Part shown: piece after piece, positions 1 to 9,949 of the stretch
Layout of the letters: every line of letters begins with the position of its first letter
Position numbering within the stretch: position 1 is the stretch's first letter
Source: Paenibacillus cellulosilyticus
GTDB lineage: Bacteria; Bacillota; Bacilli; Paenibacillales; Paenibacillaceae
Assembly: GCF_003182255.1 (NCBI RefSeq)
Contig: NZ_QGTQ01000001.1
Span: 393,634-457,633 of the forward strand
DNA: 64,000 nucleotides
Reading direction: 5' to 3'
Translations under genes and position numbers: made by a program
Notes under the pieces: generated by a model
Told to the model about the DNA's origin: nothing
Database searches by the model: none
What the model saw: the letters and a program-made list of their open reading frames with translations, nothing else

Positions 1-409
1 CCAGCTCACGTACAGTTTGAACATTCACCGCATTCGTTTCAGCATAACATTTTGCCTGAACGGCGGTTCGTTCTCCTCGTTTATCGACGATGACTAGATC
101 GACCCCGCCATCATTACCTCCAACCCCTACCTCATGCACCTTGTATCCCCGGTCTTTGAAGTAAAGGGCAAGCAGTCGCTCAAATTCCGTACCATTTATT
201 TCATCCAATGGAGTAAGCAGCAATTCCTCGTCTGGTCGACATGTTTTGGAGGAACGGGAAAAGGAAGAGCTTGCACTTTTATTACTTTTACTATGTTTAT
301 TCGTGCTTCTTGTCTGTTTCTTGCGTCTCTTTCTCTTAGGTGGTTCTAATATACCTCTAATTGCTCCAAGTACGATGCTTACAATAACAAATCCCCACAA
401 TAATGTCAT
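1..409 (-). CDS. Mrr-like restriction endonuclease domain protein (3' end outside window)
   Basis: The gene starts at ATG 409 with AGGGG five bases upstream and runs off the left edge, so only about 136 residues are visible. Residues 3-20 form one membrane segment. A Lys/Arg/Ser-rich linker (21-60) follows, then the start of an Mrr_cat-type fold: FERLLALYFKDRGYKV (76-91), GGNDGGVDLVI and VQAKCY. D104 and the Q118-x-K120 pair match the D...QxK active site of the Mrr/PD-(D/E)xK nucleases. Membrane-tethered Mrr-domain proteins of this layout are common in Bacillales and are often not part of a restriction-modification system. Whether this one cleaves modified DNA cannot be judged from the fragment. 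It is divergent from the chemoreceptor at 581. Confidence 0.82.
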   Translation of the reverse strand, partial: MTLLWGFVIVSIVLGAIRGILEPPKRKRRKKQTRSTNKHSKSNKSASSSFSRSSKTCRPDEELLLTPLDEINGTEFERLLALYFKDRGYKVHEVGVGGNDGGVDLVIVDKRGERTAVQAKCYAETNAVNVQTVREL

Positions 410-580
410 ATGTACCCCTGTAAATTTGATATGAATTCCATCATATAGGAACATCGACTAATTGACTAGACTACCAGCGTGTCAATTTCTTGTTTTTGTT
501 AATTATATGTCGAATATTGCCGTTTTGTGGTATTATTGATCTAATTATCAAGCAATATATTCGGCAAAGGAGGATGAATT

Positions 581-2047
581 GTGGGCTTTCTAGAAACACT
601 GCACCGCCGTAACAAATTGCTAGTTTATATTATATGGGGGATGCTGCTCCTCGGGGTAGTCGTAGACGTGATCACAGGGGCAGGCGCGGACTCCATCCAG
701 ATGTTAGCGATTGTCGGAACGATTACTTGCGGACTAACAACGGTGCTGCATGTCAAGCGCTGGCTGACAACGTACATCATGTATATCATCTCAACAATAG
801 TCACCGTACTGACGCTGTTGTTGATTACGACTGGGCCTATTATTACGACTTACTTCCTCGTCTATGTGAACCTAGCGATTATGACGCTGTACTGCAGCTC
901 GCGTGCTATCGCTTATTCGACATTGATGGGCGGTGCGCTTACTGCCTTTCTGTACCTTAGTGACTACAAGGAAGACGTGTTCGGCATCAACGACTGGATG
1001 ACGGTGAGTATGTACTTCCTCATGATCGCCATTCCGCTGTATGCATCAACCCGTTTCAGTGAACGGCTGCAGAACGAAGTATTCGCACAGCGTGAAGAAG
1101 CGATCCAAGAGAAGAATAAATCGCTTGAGCTCGTCGGCCAAGTATCTGCATCGGTCGGCATGCTTAATGAGTTCAGCTCTAACTTGAAGTCGAACATCAC
1201 CTCCACGGGCACGATTTCCAAAGAAGTGACGACCGCCTTTACCGAAATTACATCCAGCATCGAGACGCAGACATCCAGCATTAACGATATTAGCGAATCG
1301 ATCCGCTACATAGAAACTTCCGTTACATCACTGGCTGACCGCTCGACAGAGATGACCCAGTTGTCCGTAAGCTCCGCTCAATTAACGAAGGTCGGCAGCG
1401 ACGAAGCTGAATCGCTCGATACGCAGATGAGGCAGGTTCACGAGACGATCGATACGGCGGCACAGCTGATGAACGAGCTCGGCGATCAAAACTCACGCAT
1501 TAGCGACATCGTCGCAACGATCAAACATATCTCGACGCAGACGAACCTGCTGGCACTCAATGCGGCCATCGAAGCCGCTCGTGCAGGTGAGCATGGCAAA
1601 GGTTTTGGTGTTGTCTCCCACGAAATCCGCAAGCTGGCCGAAACATCGCAGCAATCGACCGAAGAGATTGAGCAGATTCTCGCAAGCATTCAATCGAAAA
1701 CGCTACAGGCTGCAGATTACGTTCTTCAGGGGCAGCAATCGGTCGCAAATGGCAGCTCTGCCGTACAGAAGGTCGTTGAAGTTATGCGTTCGCTCGCCAA
1801 CGACTCGATCCACCTCGAGCAGCAATCGACGCAGGTGGATCGTTCCGCCGGCGAATTGCATGAACAATACACGCGCATTACGGATCAAATCGTCACGATT
1901 GCAAGCATTACCGAAGAGAACATGGCTTCGATTCAAGAAATGTCGGCCAGCATGATTACACAGGACAGCCGCATTCTCGAAGTCGTCGAGAGCTTCCTGC
2001 AGTTGGACAAGCTTACATCCGATTTGAACAAAATGACCGATCGATAA
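581..2047 (+). CDS. Methyl-accepting chemotaxis protein with multi-pass membrane N-terminus
   Basis: This 488-residue protein starts with GTG, seven bases after AAAGGAGG. The N-terminal 155 residues contain about six hydrophobic helices (starting near 13, 38, 65, 85, 120 and 143) with almost no extracellular domain, so the input is probably sensed in or near the membrane. No HAMP domain is apparent. A cytoplasmic coiled-coil follows, with the conserved MCP hairpin tip near 315-345 ([15 protein letters not shown], then IRKLAET). The tip binds CheA and CheW in this family. The gene is monocistronic and ends in a strong terminator at 2095. The ligand is not predictable. Confidence 0.9.
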   Translation: MGFLETLHRRNKLLVYIIWGMLLLGVVVDVITGAGADSIQMLAIVGTITCGLTTVLHVKRWLTTYIMYIISTIVTVLTLLLITTGPIITTYFLVYVNLAIMTLYCSSRAIAYSTLMGGALTAFLYLSDYKEDVFGINDWMTVSMYFLMIAIPLYASTRFSERLQNEVFAQREEAIQEKNKSLELVGQVSASVGMLNEFSSNLKSNITSTGTISKEVTTAFTEITSSIETQTSSINDISESIRYIETSVTSLADRSTEMTQLSVSSAQLTKVGSDEAESLDTQMRQVHETIDTAAQLMNELGDQNSRISDIVATIKHISTQTNLLALNAAIEAARAGEHGKGFGVVSHEIRKLAETSQQSTEEIEQILASIQSKTLQAADYVLQGQQSVANGSSAVQKVVEVMRSLANDSIHLEQQSTQVDRSAGELHEQYTRITDQIVTIASITEENMASIQEMSASMITQDSRILEVVESFLQLDKLTSDLNKMTDR

Positions 2048-2094
2048 CAGCAATGGTCTACCTAAGCTATCATTAAATCATCCTCTTACAGAGA

Positions 2095-2132
2095 CAAGCC
2101 CTCATCATCAACGACGAGGGCTTGTTGTTTTT
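2095..2132 (+). terminator. Rho-independent terminator of the chemoreceptor gene
   Basis: A perfect 9-bp stem CAAGCCCTC/GAGGGCTTG with a 12-nt loop is followed by TTGTTTTTATTT. It lies between the convergent chemoreceptor and universal stress genes, and its tail overlaps the stop codon of the latter. Confidence 0.85.
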
Positions 2133-2553
2133 ATTTCAACAACAAAACAGGACAGGGCGCATGCTGAGCTACCGCGTGACTGACACTGCCAAGCAGCATT
2201 TCTTTCACCAGACCAAGGCCGCGGCTGCCCATCACTATCAGATCGGCAAGGTTATCGGCTGCCGTATCACAGATAATGGTGGCTGGATCACCTGTCTGAT
2301 GAATCGCTTGAAACAGTACGCCGGCTGCCTTCAGCTTACTAACGGCCGCATCAAGCACCTGCTTGTCCTCTGCTGCAATATGATGATCCAGCTCTGTGCC
2401 GAATATCGGCTCATTCAAAGCAAAGGATGCGTTGACATGAATAACGATCAGTCGGATATCGGACGATAATGTCTGGGCCAGCTTAATGGCATGCTCAAGT
2501 GCTTTGAACGCCTGCGGCGAACCGTCTACCGGAACAACAATTCGATTATACAT
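2131..2553 (-). CDS. Universal stress protein, UspA family
   Basis: A 140-residue single-domain Usp protein. It begins MYNRIVVPVDGS, with the typical first strand and the nucleotide-contacting Asp. It ends with the ATP-binding signature G-x2-G-x9-G-S (GSRGLG..LGSVS, about residues 109-126) and the last strand CPVLLLK. Presence of the G-x2-G motif suggests an ATP-binding Usp rather than the non-binding class. AGGAG lies just upstream of the ATG. It is a single gene, convergent with the chemoreceptor. Its specific stress role is not visible. Confidence 0.92.
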   Translation of the reverse strand: MYNRIVVPVDGSPQAFKALEHAIKLAQTLSSDIRLIVIHVNASFALNEPIFGTELDHHIAAEDKQVLDAAVSKLKAAGVLFQAIHQTGDPATIICDTAADNLADLIVMGSRGLGLVKEMLLGSVSHAVAQHAPCPVLLLK

Positions 2554-2706
2554 CTCCTATACGCCTCCTCGACCATTCATTAGTTGTGTACACCATACCC
2601 TAATGATATACCCCATATGCCGTTAGTGTAAGCGCATCCAGTTGACTGCATTATGACTTACATCATTATGCAGCCAAGCCAACACAGTCCCCCTGCGCAA
2701 CGCAAT

Positions 2707-2743
2707 AAGGGTACCCATCCCCACACAAGGATGAGCACCCCTT
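2707..2743 (-). terminator. Hairpin downstream of the 1921-residue protein gene
   Basis: On the minus strand a 14-bp stem with one bulged G (AAGGG(G)TGCTCATCC pairing with GGATGGGTACCCTT, two wobbles) lies 13 bases after the stop of the giant gene. It is followed by ATTGCG rather than a T-run, so termination is plausible but weak. The remaining intergenic sequence 2554-2706 shows no gene. Confidence 0.4.
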
Positions 2744-2755
2744 CTACTTCCTGAA

Positions 2756-5700
2756 CTATTCCTCTCCCTCATCTTCGAGCACAATATCGAGCACTGTCGT
2801 CTGCCCTGCGATGATGAGAGCCTCACGGACAACCGTCTGTTTCTCTGGGAAAGAGAACACAGCTGCGATGGTGCCTGGAGGCAAGTTCGTAAGTGTATAC
2901 CGGCCACTTGCATTGCCGATCGTAGAGCGCATAAAGACATTGACGCTAACGCTTATCGGAAGAGCCGGCAGCTGTGGGCGGTTTACTCTCCTTCTTCTGC
3001 GCGTGGCTGCATGAATCTGTACCTGCTGCTGTGAAGCCGGTTGGCGCACAATGAGGAACACCTCTGCCAAAGACATATCAAGCGGTCGGCCATCCGTATC
3101 GCGGATCGTACCTGTCAGGTTGCCAAACTCAGACGGCAGGTCAAAATTAACTATCGCCGATCCGCCGCTTGCAATTTGAGCAATCTGCGCCGACGAAGCG
3201 TAGGTCGGTGCTGTCGCCGTTACAATATAGGAGCCCGGCGCCATGGAGCGGAAAGCATATCGTCCTTCTGCATCGCTTGCGATTGACTCGATGACAATCT
3301 TGCTCTCCGTCAGGACCGACAGCACGACACCAGAGACCGGTGCACCGGTAGCCGCGCTACGCGTAACACCGCTGATCGACAGCGGGCCCGGGGCAAGCGA
3401 CACATTCAACGTCGCACGCTGGCCTGGCGAGAGGTTAGCCGTCGTCTGTCCGAACTGAAATCCTGGAACGACCGCTATTATCGCCGTCTCGCTCTGCGAG
3501 CCAGTGCCAACTAGGTAAAGTCCCGTGCTGTCCGTAACTCCCTGACCGACTATGATGCCGTTGCGATCGACAACCGTAACAAGTGCATCCGGTACAGGCT
3601 TCCCTGTCGATTGGTCCGTAATGGTACCATCCACCAGAGCGGTCGTCCGCCGCACCGCAAAATCCTGCCGAATCTGCTGCCCTCTTCCTGCAAAGAAGGA
3701 GGACTGTATCGTATTGTAACCCGAAACAGACAGATTAAGTGTGTAATTGCCCTCAAGCAGCTCCTCCAGTACATAGCTGCCATTATGATCGGTTGACGTC
3801 AAACTAAGCGGAGCGGCAAAATTGTTGAACGGCCGCAGCACGACGACGCCGTTCACAATCGGCAGTCCGGTCGCAGCATCGGTCACACGACCGATAATAG
3901 AGGCTGGGAGCGGCTGCAGCGCGAAGCTGTATTTGACCTCGGCACCGGGCGTGATCGTAAATCCCCCCTGGCTGGCCGCGAAGTTCTGCGCAATTGCGAT
4001 ACAGAGATAATCGTCCGGCGTCAGCTGCGGATAGCTGTAGCTGCCGCTGTTATCGGTCAACACCGTTGCCAGTTGAACCTGACTGCGCGTAAACAGCTTC
4101 ACCTCTACCCCCGCCAATGCGGTACCATCCACAAGGTTCGTTACGAAACCGAAGACCGTTCCCGGATTCGGCTGCAGGCGAAAATCAATCGTAATGTTCT
4201 GACCCGGCAGCGTATTGAGGGCCGCCGACCGGGAGCCAAACCCTACCGCCGAAACGAACAATGTCAAGCGGGTGAGCGGTGAGGAGGACAACATGAACGT
4301 GCCGTTATTATCGGTAAAGGTCGTATCGATCGGAAACCCTGTTCGACCGTTCTGGCCGACTAACGCCCCCTCGATCGGCTTGGAATTCGAATCGTCGAAT
4401 ACTGTACCTGTAATTCGGATAACCTCCGGTACGAGCGTGAACGAGACTGACACCACCTGATTCGCTTCCAGAAAAATCGTCTGTGAATCGGTTACGAAGC
4501 CCGGTGCGGTGACACTAAGCTCATACGTGTTCGGAGGCAGGTCAGGAATATTGAACCGACCACTTCCATCTGCGAACTGTGTTGTGTACAGCGTGCCAGA
4601 CACGGTAAACAGCCGAATCGACGTACCGTTGCTGTCCAGCGGCAATCCGCCAGCAACCATAATGGAGCCAGAAATGGTACCCGTCAGCTGCACGAGTGAG
4701 AGCGAAGCACTTGTCGTCTGATCACTTACAACCGTTGCTCCAATGACGCCAGTCGCATAGCCAGCGGCAAAGACGAGAATGGCATATGCAGCGGGGGCTA
4801 AGCTTGTAATGAGGAAATCGCCAAGCTCGCCTGAGACAGCGGCTGCGACAGTCAAACCCGACGCGTCGGATTGCCGGACTTGAATTTCCGCACCTGTAAT
4901 GGGAAGTTTGGTCACGGCGTCGATTATATTGCCGCTAATACCGCCAGCATTCGCAATCAACACGAAATCGATGTCCTGTAAGCTTGCACCCGGCGTAATT
5001 TGTACTGCACCGATAACATTCGTGAAGCCAATAGCTGATACGATGAGGCTTAGCGTTCCCTGGGGCAGATTGCCGACAACATAATGCCCGAACTGTCCTG
5101 TCTGACCATCCCCACGTACAACCTCATTGCGATCGACTACAATAATCGTCGCATTCGTGATGGGATCACCCTGCTCACCTGTAACAGTCCCTGCGATAGA
5201 ACCGGGATTCGCACGAAGCTGAATTATCGTTTCTGTTGTCTCTCCTGCCCGTATTGTGGCACCAACCGCATCAGCGGAAAATCCACTTGCTTCCGCAGTC
5301 AACGTATAACTGCCCGATTGTAGAAAAGGGAACCGGAACCCGCCATCGGCTATCGTATAGACACTTTGCAGAAGCGTGTTGTGAACGGTATAAAGCTTGA
5401 TCTGTGCGATATCGACCACCGGATTGATCGTACCGACCAACACCCCTGTTACTTGTGTAATCGCGATATTCGCTACGGTGACCGTGTCGGGTACAACAAC
5501 TGCTCCGGTCAGGTTATTCTCATATAGCGGGGCCGAGGCCAATATCGTATATCCGCCGGGTCGCAGACCGTCAAGTCGATAAAAGCCACTGCTATCACTT
5601 AGTGTAATTGCGAGTGCGATGCCGTTCTGCGTATAGGCCGCAATCGAAATGCCTGCGATCGGTTCGCTAGTTATCTGATCGGTAACGGTTCCCTGGATCG

Positions 5701-8521
5701 ATCCAGGCTGTGGCAGCAAAATGATATTCGCTTCCGTAACCGTATCCGACAGCACTTCCCTTGTTACCTGATCCGTCCGGAAGCCAACTGCCGACACAGC
5801 AATCGCATAAAATCCCGGGGCAAGGTCACCGCTGACATAGCGACCGGTGAGATCAGCGAAAATGAGAGATATTTGTAATCCAATACTATTAATAATGGCT
5901 ACGGCCACCGTCACATCCGTAATCGGCTCACGCAGATCATTCAGCACGACGCCTTCAATTCGGCCTGGATTGCGCAGCAGCTGGAATGACAAGGTCTCCT
6001 GTCCCGGCGGTTCAATCTCGATGACGCCGACCGTGCTTTGAAAGCCCTGCAGTGAAACATTCAGAAGGAAAAGCCCCGCTTGCAGATCGTTCACAATATA
6101 CTGCCCCTGCTCATCTGTAAGTGTTTGGGTCAACAATGACATCGAAGACAGCCGATTGAAAAATACCCGGACACTAACGCCCGCCAGCGCTGTACCTGTC
6201 TCATCCGTTACGAAGCCACTGACCTCGCCTGTAAGTGACTCCAACTTAAATTGAACAACCGTATCCTGCAGCGGCTGAACCAACACCCCTAACGACTGAG
6301 TAGAGAAGCCCGCTGCCTCTGCACGGATGATATATACATCAGGGAACAGGCCCACGATGTTGAACTGTCCGTCGACATCGGTTGCGCTCTTAACAATAAC
6401 CGTACTGTTCAGCAATACCGTCAGAACTGCATTCTCGACCGGCTGACCAGACGTCGTGATGACCGATCCGCTGATCGAGCCAGATTGACGAATGAGTGCA
6501 ATGCTGACGAATGTATCCTGATTAGAGACGATCTGCACCCCCATCGACCGATTCGCAAAGCCGGACTCGTTCACAATGAGCGTATAGCTGCCAGGTGCAA
6601 GCGACGCGATACCAAATTGCCCAGCCTCGTCCGTTGACGTTGTCGTAAGCGTAATGCCATCGACATCCTGCAATATAAGCGAGACCCCCGGCAGAGCCGC
6701 TCCGCTTCCCCCCTCTTCTCGAACCTCTCCAGATAAACTGCCGGGCGCTGGCGAAAGTACCAAATCCACCGTAACGATTGCCCCCGCTCCTACACGTACA
6801 GCGGTAGATGCGGCAGTAAATGCCGGAGCAGTTGCACGGATGAGGTATACGAGATTCGGTACGAGCTGATTAACCGTATACTCCCCGTTTGCCGCAGTCG
6901 TCACTTCGATTAAGGATACTGTCTGATCGTTCGTTAATGATACAAGTGCGTCAGCAACCGGCTGGCCCGCCGATGTGGTAACTATACCCGTAACTCCGCC
7001 CGGACTTGGCTCCAATGCAAGATCGATCTGGAGGGCGGCCGCCGGCGTGATGTTCAATACACGGGATTGTTGTTGGAAGCCGTCAGCCCCTGCAACTAAT
7101 CGAACCTGCTCCGCTGGGATGCTGGGGAAGGTATAGCGTCCGTTCGTATCTGTCATGGTCTCGCTAATCATGACACCTACAGAATCAAGCACACGCAGCG
7201 TTGCCCCTGGCACAATCGCGCCGTTCTGTGCAGACGTGACTGTACCTGATACGGTGGCCGGCTCTGGCACAAGCATCACATTCAATGTCACACTTTGTCC
7301 TGCCTCGATGGTTACCGGAAACTGAAGCGTCTGGAATTGTGCCAAGGAGAACTGAACCGTATAGCTGCCGGGCGCAATGCCCGTTAAGCCATATCCCCCT
7401 TCCGCGAACGAGAGAGTTTGCGGCGTACCTGCCGGAAGCAGCTGGACAAGCACATTTTGGAGCGGCTGCGCGGTATTTTTATTTTGAATAATACCCGACA
7501 CGCTCCCTGATGCTTGTACTTGAACCTGCAACTCACCCGTCACACTAGGCAAAATGTTGCCGGTAAACTGATCGATCCCCGTTATAAGGAACGTATTGAG
7601 CGTCTGCGTGCCGGCGTTCGTTAGAATGATGTCGATGGAGGCCACCAGCAAGGCGGATGCACTGCTGTCCAAGCTCCCGATATTCCAGCTGAGCGTCCGC
7701 GTCGTCGCATTATAATTGGCACTGCCAACGGTTGTACTAAGCGGGGTTACATTCTGAATATCGCCTTCATTAAAAGGAAGTGACGCGAGAATCGTCGACG
7801 CGCCGCTAGAACCAGTGTTGCTCACTAGGAGCTGGAACTGCAAGGTGACGAGTTGACCGGCGTTCAACACCGCAGGCGGATTCACAAGCTGCTGCTGCGC
7901 TGTTAACGATGCACGAACGTTGGCCTGATTGAAGGTGACGATGTCGGAGAAAGGCAGCGAATCCTTGTCGAAGCTTCGCGTTGTCTGGGACGTGAAGAAC
8001 AGCATTCGTATCGGCGTATTCGCATTAATGACAAGCTGGCTGAACAGCGTGCCCGTATCGAGGATGAAATCGAGAAAGTAGTTCGACGCACCTCCAAACG
8101 TAGAGCCGTCCTCTGTCAGCCGCGCACGCCCCAGATCAAAGTTATTGATCGGACGCGAGAAGTTCGCGTACTCATCGGGCGGGTCATCGAGTGGACTGCC
8201 GCTCTGCGCGCTGTTGCGGAACAAATTAATGTGACTGTTAGCGCCTGTTAGCGCCAGCATCCATTCATAGTTCGAAGAATCACCGTTAATGTCGAACAGA
8301 ACGCCCCATACATTGCTTTGGAACGTCGTATTTACACGCGGATCACCCTGCAGCCGGAAGCGGAAATACGCATTTTGCCCATCATAGGCGTAATAGGCGG
8401 GAGGGAACTGTGCATCACCGACAATATCGAGGTAAACGGGGGTTACATCACCTGCAGGATCAGATGGGATCATTCCATTGACCCGTATCGGCACGAACTG
8501 AATATTCGATGGGAATGTCAC
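2756..8521 (-). CDS. Giant carboxypeptidase-regulatory-like repeat protein (1921 aa)
   Basis: The start is GTG 8521, nine bases after AAGGAGG. Residues 1-335 form a distinct head: a beta-rich domain (about 1-200), then a DUF11-like segment rich in SNTGSSGAS and conserved Asn/Gly turns. From about residue 336 to the end there are 18 repeats of about 85 residues. Each begins like PGSISGTV, has a central TD..G.Y...L.PG.Y.L..SA.GF pattern and ends in V.....L. This is the CarboxypepD_reg/transthyretin-like beta-sandwich (PF13620 type). The last repeat carries an insertion of about 40 residues with a run of five Arg. The C-terminus is acidic (EDEGEE). There is no signal peptide, membrane helix, LPxTG or SLH domain, which is odd for such adhesin-like repeats. 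Function is unknown; a structural or surface role is only an inference from the fold. Confidence 0.85.
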   Translation of the reverse strand: MTFPSNIQFVPIRVNGMIPSDPAGDVTPVYLDIVGDAQFPPAYYAYDGQNAYFRFRLQGDPRVNTTFQSNVWGVLFDINGDSSNYEWMLALTGANSHINLFRNSAQSGSPLDDPPDEYANFSRPINNFDLGRARLTEDGSTFGGASNYFLDFILDTGTLFSQLVINANTPIRMLFFTSQTTRSFDKDSLPFSDIVTFNQANVRASLTAQQQLVNPPAVLNAGQLVTLQFQLLVSNTGSSGASTILASLPFNEGDIQNVTPLSTTVGSANYNATTRTLSWNIGSLDSSASALLVASIDIILTNAGTQTLNTFLITGIDQFTGNILPSVTGELQVQVQASGSVSGIIQNKNTAQPLQNVLVQLLPAGTPQTLSFAEGGYGLTGIAPGSYTVQFSLAQFQTLQFPVTIEAGQSVTLNVMLVPEPATVSGTVTSAQNGAIVPGATLRVLDSVGVMISETMTDTNGRYTFPSIPAEQVRLVAGADGFQQQSRVLNITPAAALQIDLALEPSPGGVTGIVTTSAGQPVADALVSLTNDQTVSLIEVTTAANGEYTVNQLVPNLVYLIRATAPAFTAASTAVRVGAGAIVTVDLVLSPAPGSLSGEVREEGGSGAALPGVSLILQDVDGITLTTTSTDEAGQFGIASLAPGSYTLIVNESGFANRSMGVQIVSNQDTFVSIALIRQSGSISGSVITTSGQPVENAVLTVLLNSTVIVKSATDVDGQFNIVGLFPDVYIIRAEAAGFSTQSLGVLVQPLQDTVVQFKLESLTGEVSGFVTDETGTALAGVSVRVFFNRLSSMSLLTQTLTDEQGQYIVNDLQAGLFLLNVSLQGFQSTVGVIEIEPPGQETLSFQLLRNPGRIEGVVLNDLREPITDVTVAVAIINSIGLQISLIFADLTGRYVSGDLAPGFYAIAVSAVGFRTDQVTREVLSDTVTEANIILLPQPGSIQGTVTDQITSEPIAGISIAAYTQNGIALAITLSDSSGFYRLDGLRPGGYTILASAPLYENNLTGAVVVPDTVTVANIAITQVTGVLVGTINPVVDIAQIKLYTVHNTLLQSVYTIADGGFRFPFLQSGSYTLTAEASGFSADAVGATIRAGETTETIIQLRANPGSIAGTVTGEQGDPITNATIIVVDRNEVVRGDGQTGQFGHYVVGNLPQGTLSLIVSAIGFTNVIGAVQITPGASLQDIDFVLIANAGGISGNIIDAVTKLPITGAEIQVRQSDASGLTVAAAVSGELGDFLITSLAPAAYAILVFAAGYATGVIGATVVSDQTTSASLSLVQLTGTISGSIMVAGGLPLDSNGTSIRLFTVSGTLYTTQFADGSGRFNIPDLPPNTYELSVTAPGFVTDSQTIFLEANQVVSVSFTLVPEVIRITGTVFDDSNSKPIEGALVGQNGRTGFPIDTTFTDNNGTFMLSSSPLTRLTLFVSAVGFGSRSAALNTLPGQNITIDFRLQPNPGTVFGFVTNLVDGTALAGVEVKLFTRSQVQLATVLTDNSGSYSYPQLTPDDYLCIAIAQNFAASQGGFTITPGAEVKYSFALQPLPASIIGRVTDAATGLPIVNGVVVLRPFNNFAAPLSLTSTDHNGSYVLEELLEGNYTLNLSVSGYNTIQSSFFAGRGQQIRQDFAVRRTTALVDGTITDQSTGKPVPDALVTVVDRNGIIVGQGVTDSTGLYLVGTGSQSETAIIAVVPGFQFGQTTANLSPGQRATLNVSLAPGPLSISGVTRSAATGAPVSGVVLSVLTESKIVIESIASDAEGRYAFRSMAPGSYIVTATAPTYASSAQIAQIASGGSAIVNFDLPSEFGNLTGTIRDTDGRPLDMSLAEVFLIVRQPASQQQVQIHAATRRRRRVNRPQLPALPISVSVNVFMRSTIGNASGRYTLTNLPPGTIAAVFSFPEKQTVVREALIIAGQTTVLDIVLEDEGEE

Positions 8522-8699
8522 GCTATGATGCCTCCTTATAACCGAGTAAACACGCTACTTCTAGCTATATGTAGGTGTCTAGCGCACCATAACTATCCCA
8601 ATTTTCTAATGTTTTTGTAAGATGCTGTCGATATAGGTAGATGGGTCTATTCGCTTCCAAAAGCAGCCTACAATTCATAATGTTTAGGGATGGTGTCTC

Positions 8700-9044
8700 A
8701 TGGTTCATGTAACACAACGCAGCATTGCACTCTCAATCATTCTTTCACTGGTAACTTGCGGAATCTATGCAATCTACTGGTTCATCGTCTTAACCAATGA
8801 CGTTGGTAAGCTGAGTGGAGACAATAACTTCACGGGCGGCAAGCATTTCCTGCTTACGCTTGTCACCTGCGGCATCTGGTCCTATGTATGGGCTTATCAG
8901 GTTGGCAAGCACGTTGAGGAGGCACAGCGCCAGCGCGGCATGCACTCATCCGACAATTCGATCTTGTACCTCGTGCTTACATTCTTCGGGCTCGGCATTG
9001 TGGCATATGCGATTGCGCAATCGGATGTTAACAAAATGGCGTAA
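8700..9044 (+). CDS. DUF4234 membrane protein
   Basis: A 114-residue protein with the DUF4234 pattern. Three hydrophobic helices (about 9-30, 48-68 and 87-107) carry the repeated motif LVTCGIY..YWF and LVTCGIW..VWAYQ. The two TCGI(Y/W) copies are the family hallmark. A cytoplasmic loop holds KHVEEAQRQRG. AGGGATGG is upstream of ATG 8700. The start of the following DUF2752 gene overlaps its 3' end in another frame, so the two are probably co-transcribed. The function of the family is unknown. Confidence 0.85.
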   Translation: MVHVTQRSIALSIILSLVTCGIYAIYWFIVLTNDVGKLSGDNNFTGGKHFLLTLVTCGIWSYVWAYQVGKHVEEAQRQRGMHSSDNSILYLVLTFFGLGIVAYAIAQSDVNKMA

Positions 9045-9435
9045 TGTTCTAGCGCATCCCTCACAGCGGCGTTTGTTGGTTCGAGGCTCTTGGATCGTTG
9101 GTGCTGGTCTAACGTACTTACTCGTCTGGCTGCCGCTGACGGGAATCGGCATTCCTTGCGTCTTTCATCTAGCAACCGGGCTTTATTGCCCGGGCTGCGG
9201 CATTACGAGGGCTGTCACCAGTCTATTACATCTACAGCTTTATCAAGCATTCCGGTACAATCCGCTCGTCTTCACCCTTGTCCCGATCTACATCCTCTAT
9301 TGGTTCGCCGTTAGAGGCCAGCATTTCCGGATGAGCAAAGTAACGATGGGCGTTATGCTCGCGATCACCATCGCTTTCGGTATTCTTCGTAATTTACCGG
9401 CTTGGGACTTTCTAGCCCCAACCCTCCTGAATTAG
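9025..9435 (+). CDS. DUF2752 membrane protein
   Basis: This reading frame encodes about 136 residues with the diagnostic DUF2752 motif LYCPGCGITRA, flanked by hydrophobic helices (about 25-45, 85-103 and 113-130) and the usual FRYNP downstream. I place the start at ATG 9025, inside the last codons of the DUF4234 gene. No good ribosome binding site precedes it, so translation may depend on the upstream gene, or a downstream TTG may be used. The CPGCG motif suggests metal or redox chemistry but the family has no established role. Family assignment is firm; the start is not. Confidence 0.75.
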   Translation: MLTKWRNVLAHPSQRRLLVRGSWIVGAGLTYLLVWLPLTGIGIPCVFHLATGLYCPGCGITRAVTSLLHLQLYQAFRYNPLVFTLVPIYILYWFAVRGQHFRMSKVTMGVMLAITIAFGILRNLPAWDFLAPTLLN

Positions 9436-9473
9436 CGAGCCGTCAGGCAATGGCGAAATCGACAATCAATAGA

Positions 9474-9504
9474 CAAAGGCGCTGCATATGCTGCAGCGCC
9501 TTTG
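9474..9504. terminator. Bidirectional hairpin between DUF2752 and GIY-YIG genes
   Basis: A perfect 13-bp stem (CAAAGGCGCTGCA/TGCAGCGCCTTTG) with a 5-nt loop sits between convergent genes. The T-tracts on both sides are short and interrupted. Confidence 0.7.
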
Positions 9505-9526
9505 TTGTGCTTGAACGAGGCTAACG

Positions 9527-9883
9527 TTACTTATACAACACCTTGTCCACGTTGTACTTCGCCCGGTACTTATTCACAATGTACGTCTCATAGATCTCAC
9601 GTTCAACCGGATCCTCTACGATGTAGACCTCGATTGTAGCCACCTCTTCACGGTGGTTCTTCATTAGCGATACCGTATCTTCAAAATGCTTCTTGATTCT
9701 CGGCCGCAGCTTCCGCGCCTTCCCAACAAACAGCAGCTCCTGTTTATCGTTGTAGAATAGGAAGATCCCGCCCTTTTCTCTCGTAATGAGATGGAAGTCG
9801 GTAAACCCGTATATGTTGCTCATTTGCGGGTTCTTCTGCTTCTCGATCGATACGTCCATTGCCGGCATCGTGATCGTAATCAC
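9527..9883 (-). CDS. Stand-alone GIY-YIG domain protein
   Basis: A 118-residue protein started by GTG 9883, seven bases after GAGGAGTG. The core GIFLFYN...LLFVGKA..LRPRIKKHF corresponds to the GIY-YIG nuclease fold as seen in the UvrC N-terminal domain. The canonical GIY and YIG tripeptides appear here as GIF and FVG. The Arg/Lys after the second strand and a late Glu (REIYETYIVNKY) are retained. Single-domain proteins of this type occur widely in Paenibacillus and are often labelled excision-repair endonuclease, but without the UvrC C-terminal half a repair role is unproven. It is transcribed alone toward the terminator at 9474. Confidence 0.75.
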   Translation of the reverse strand: MITITMPAMDVSIEKQKNPQMSNIYGFTDFHLITREKGGIFLFYNDKQELLFVGKARKLRPRIKKHFEDTVSLMKNHREEVATIEVYIVEDPVEREIYETYIVNKYRAKYNVDKVLYK

Positions 9884-9949
9884 GTTCGTTCACTCCTCAT
9901 CGTTAACCACAGTCTACAACCACACTATCATATCTGTCCGCCTAAACGC

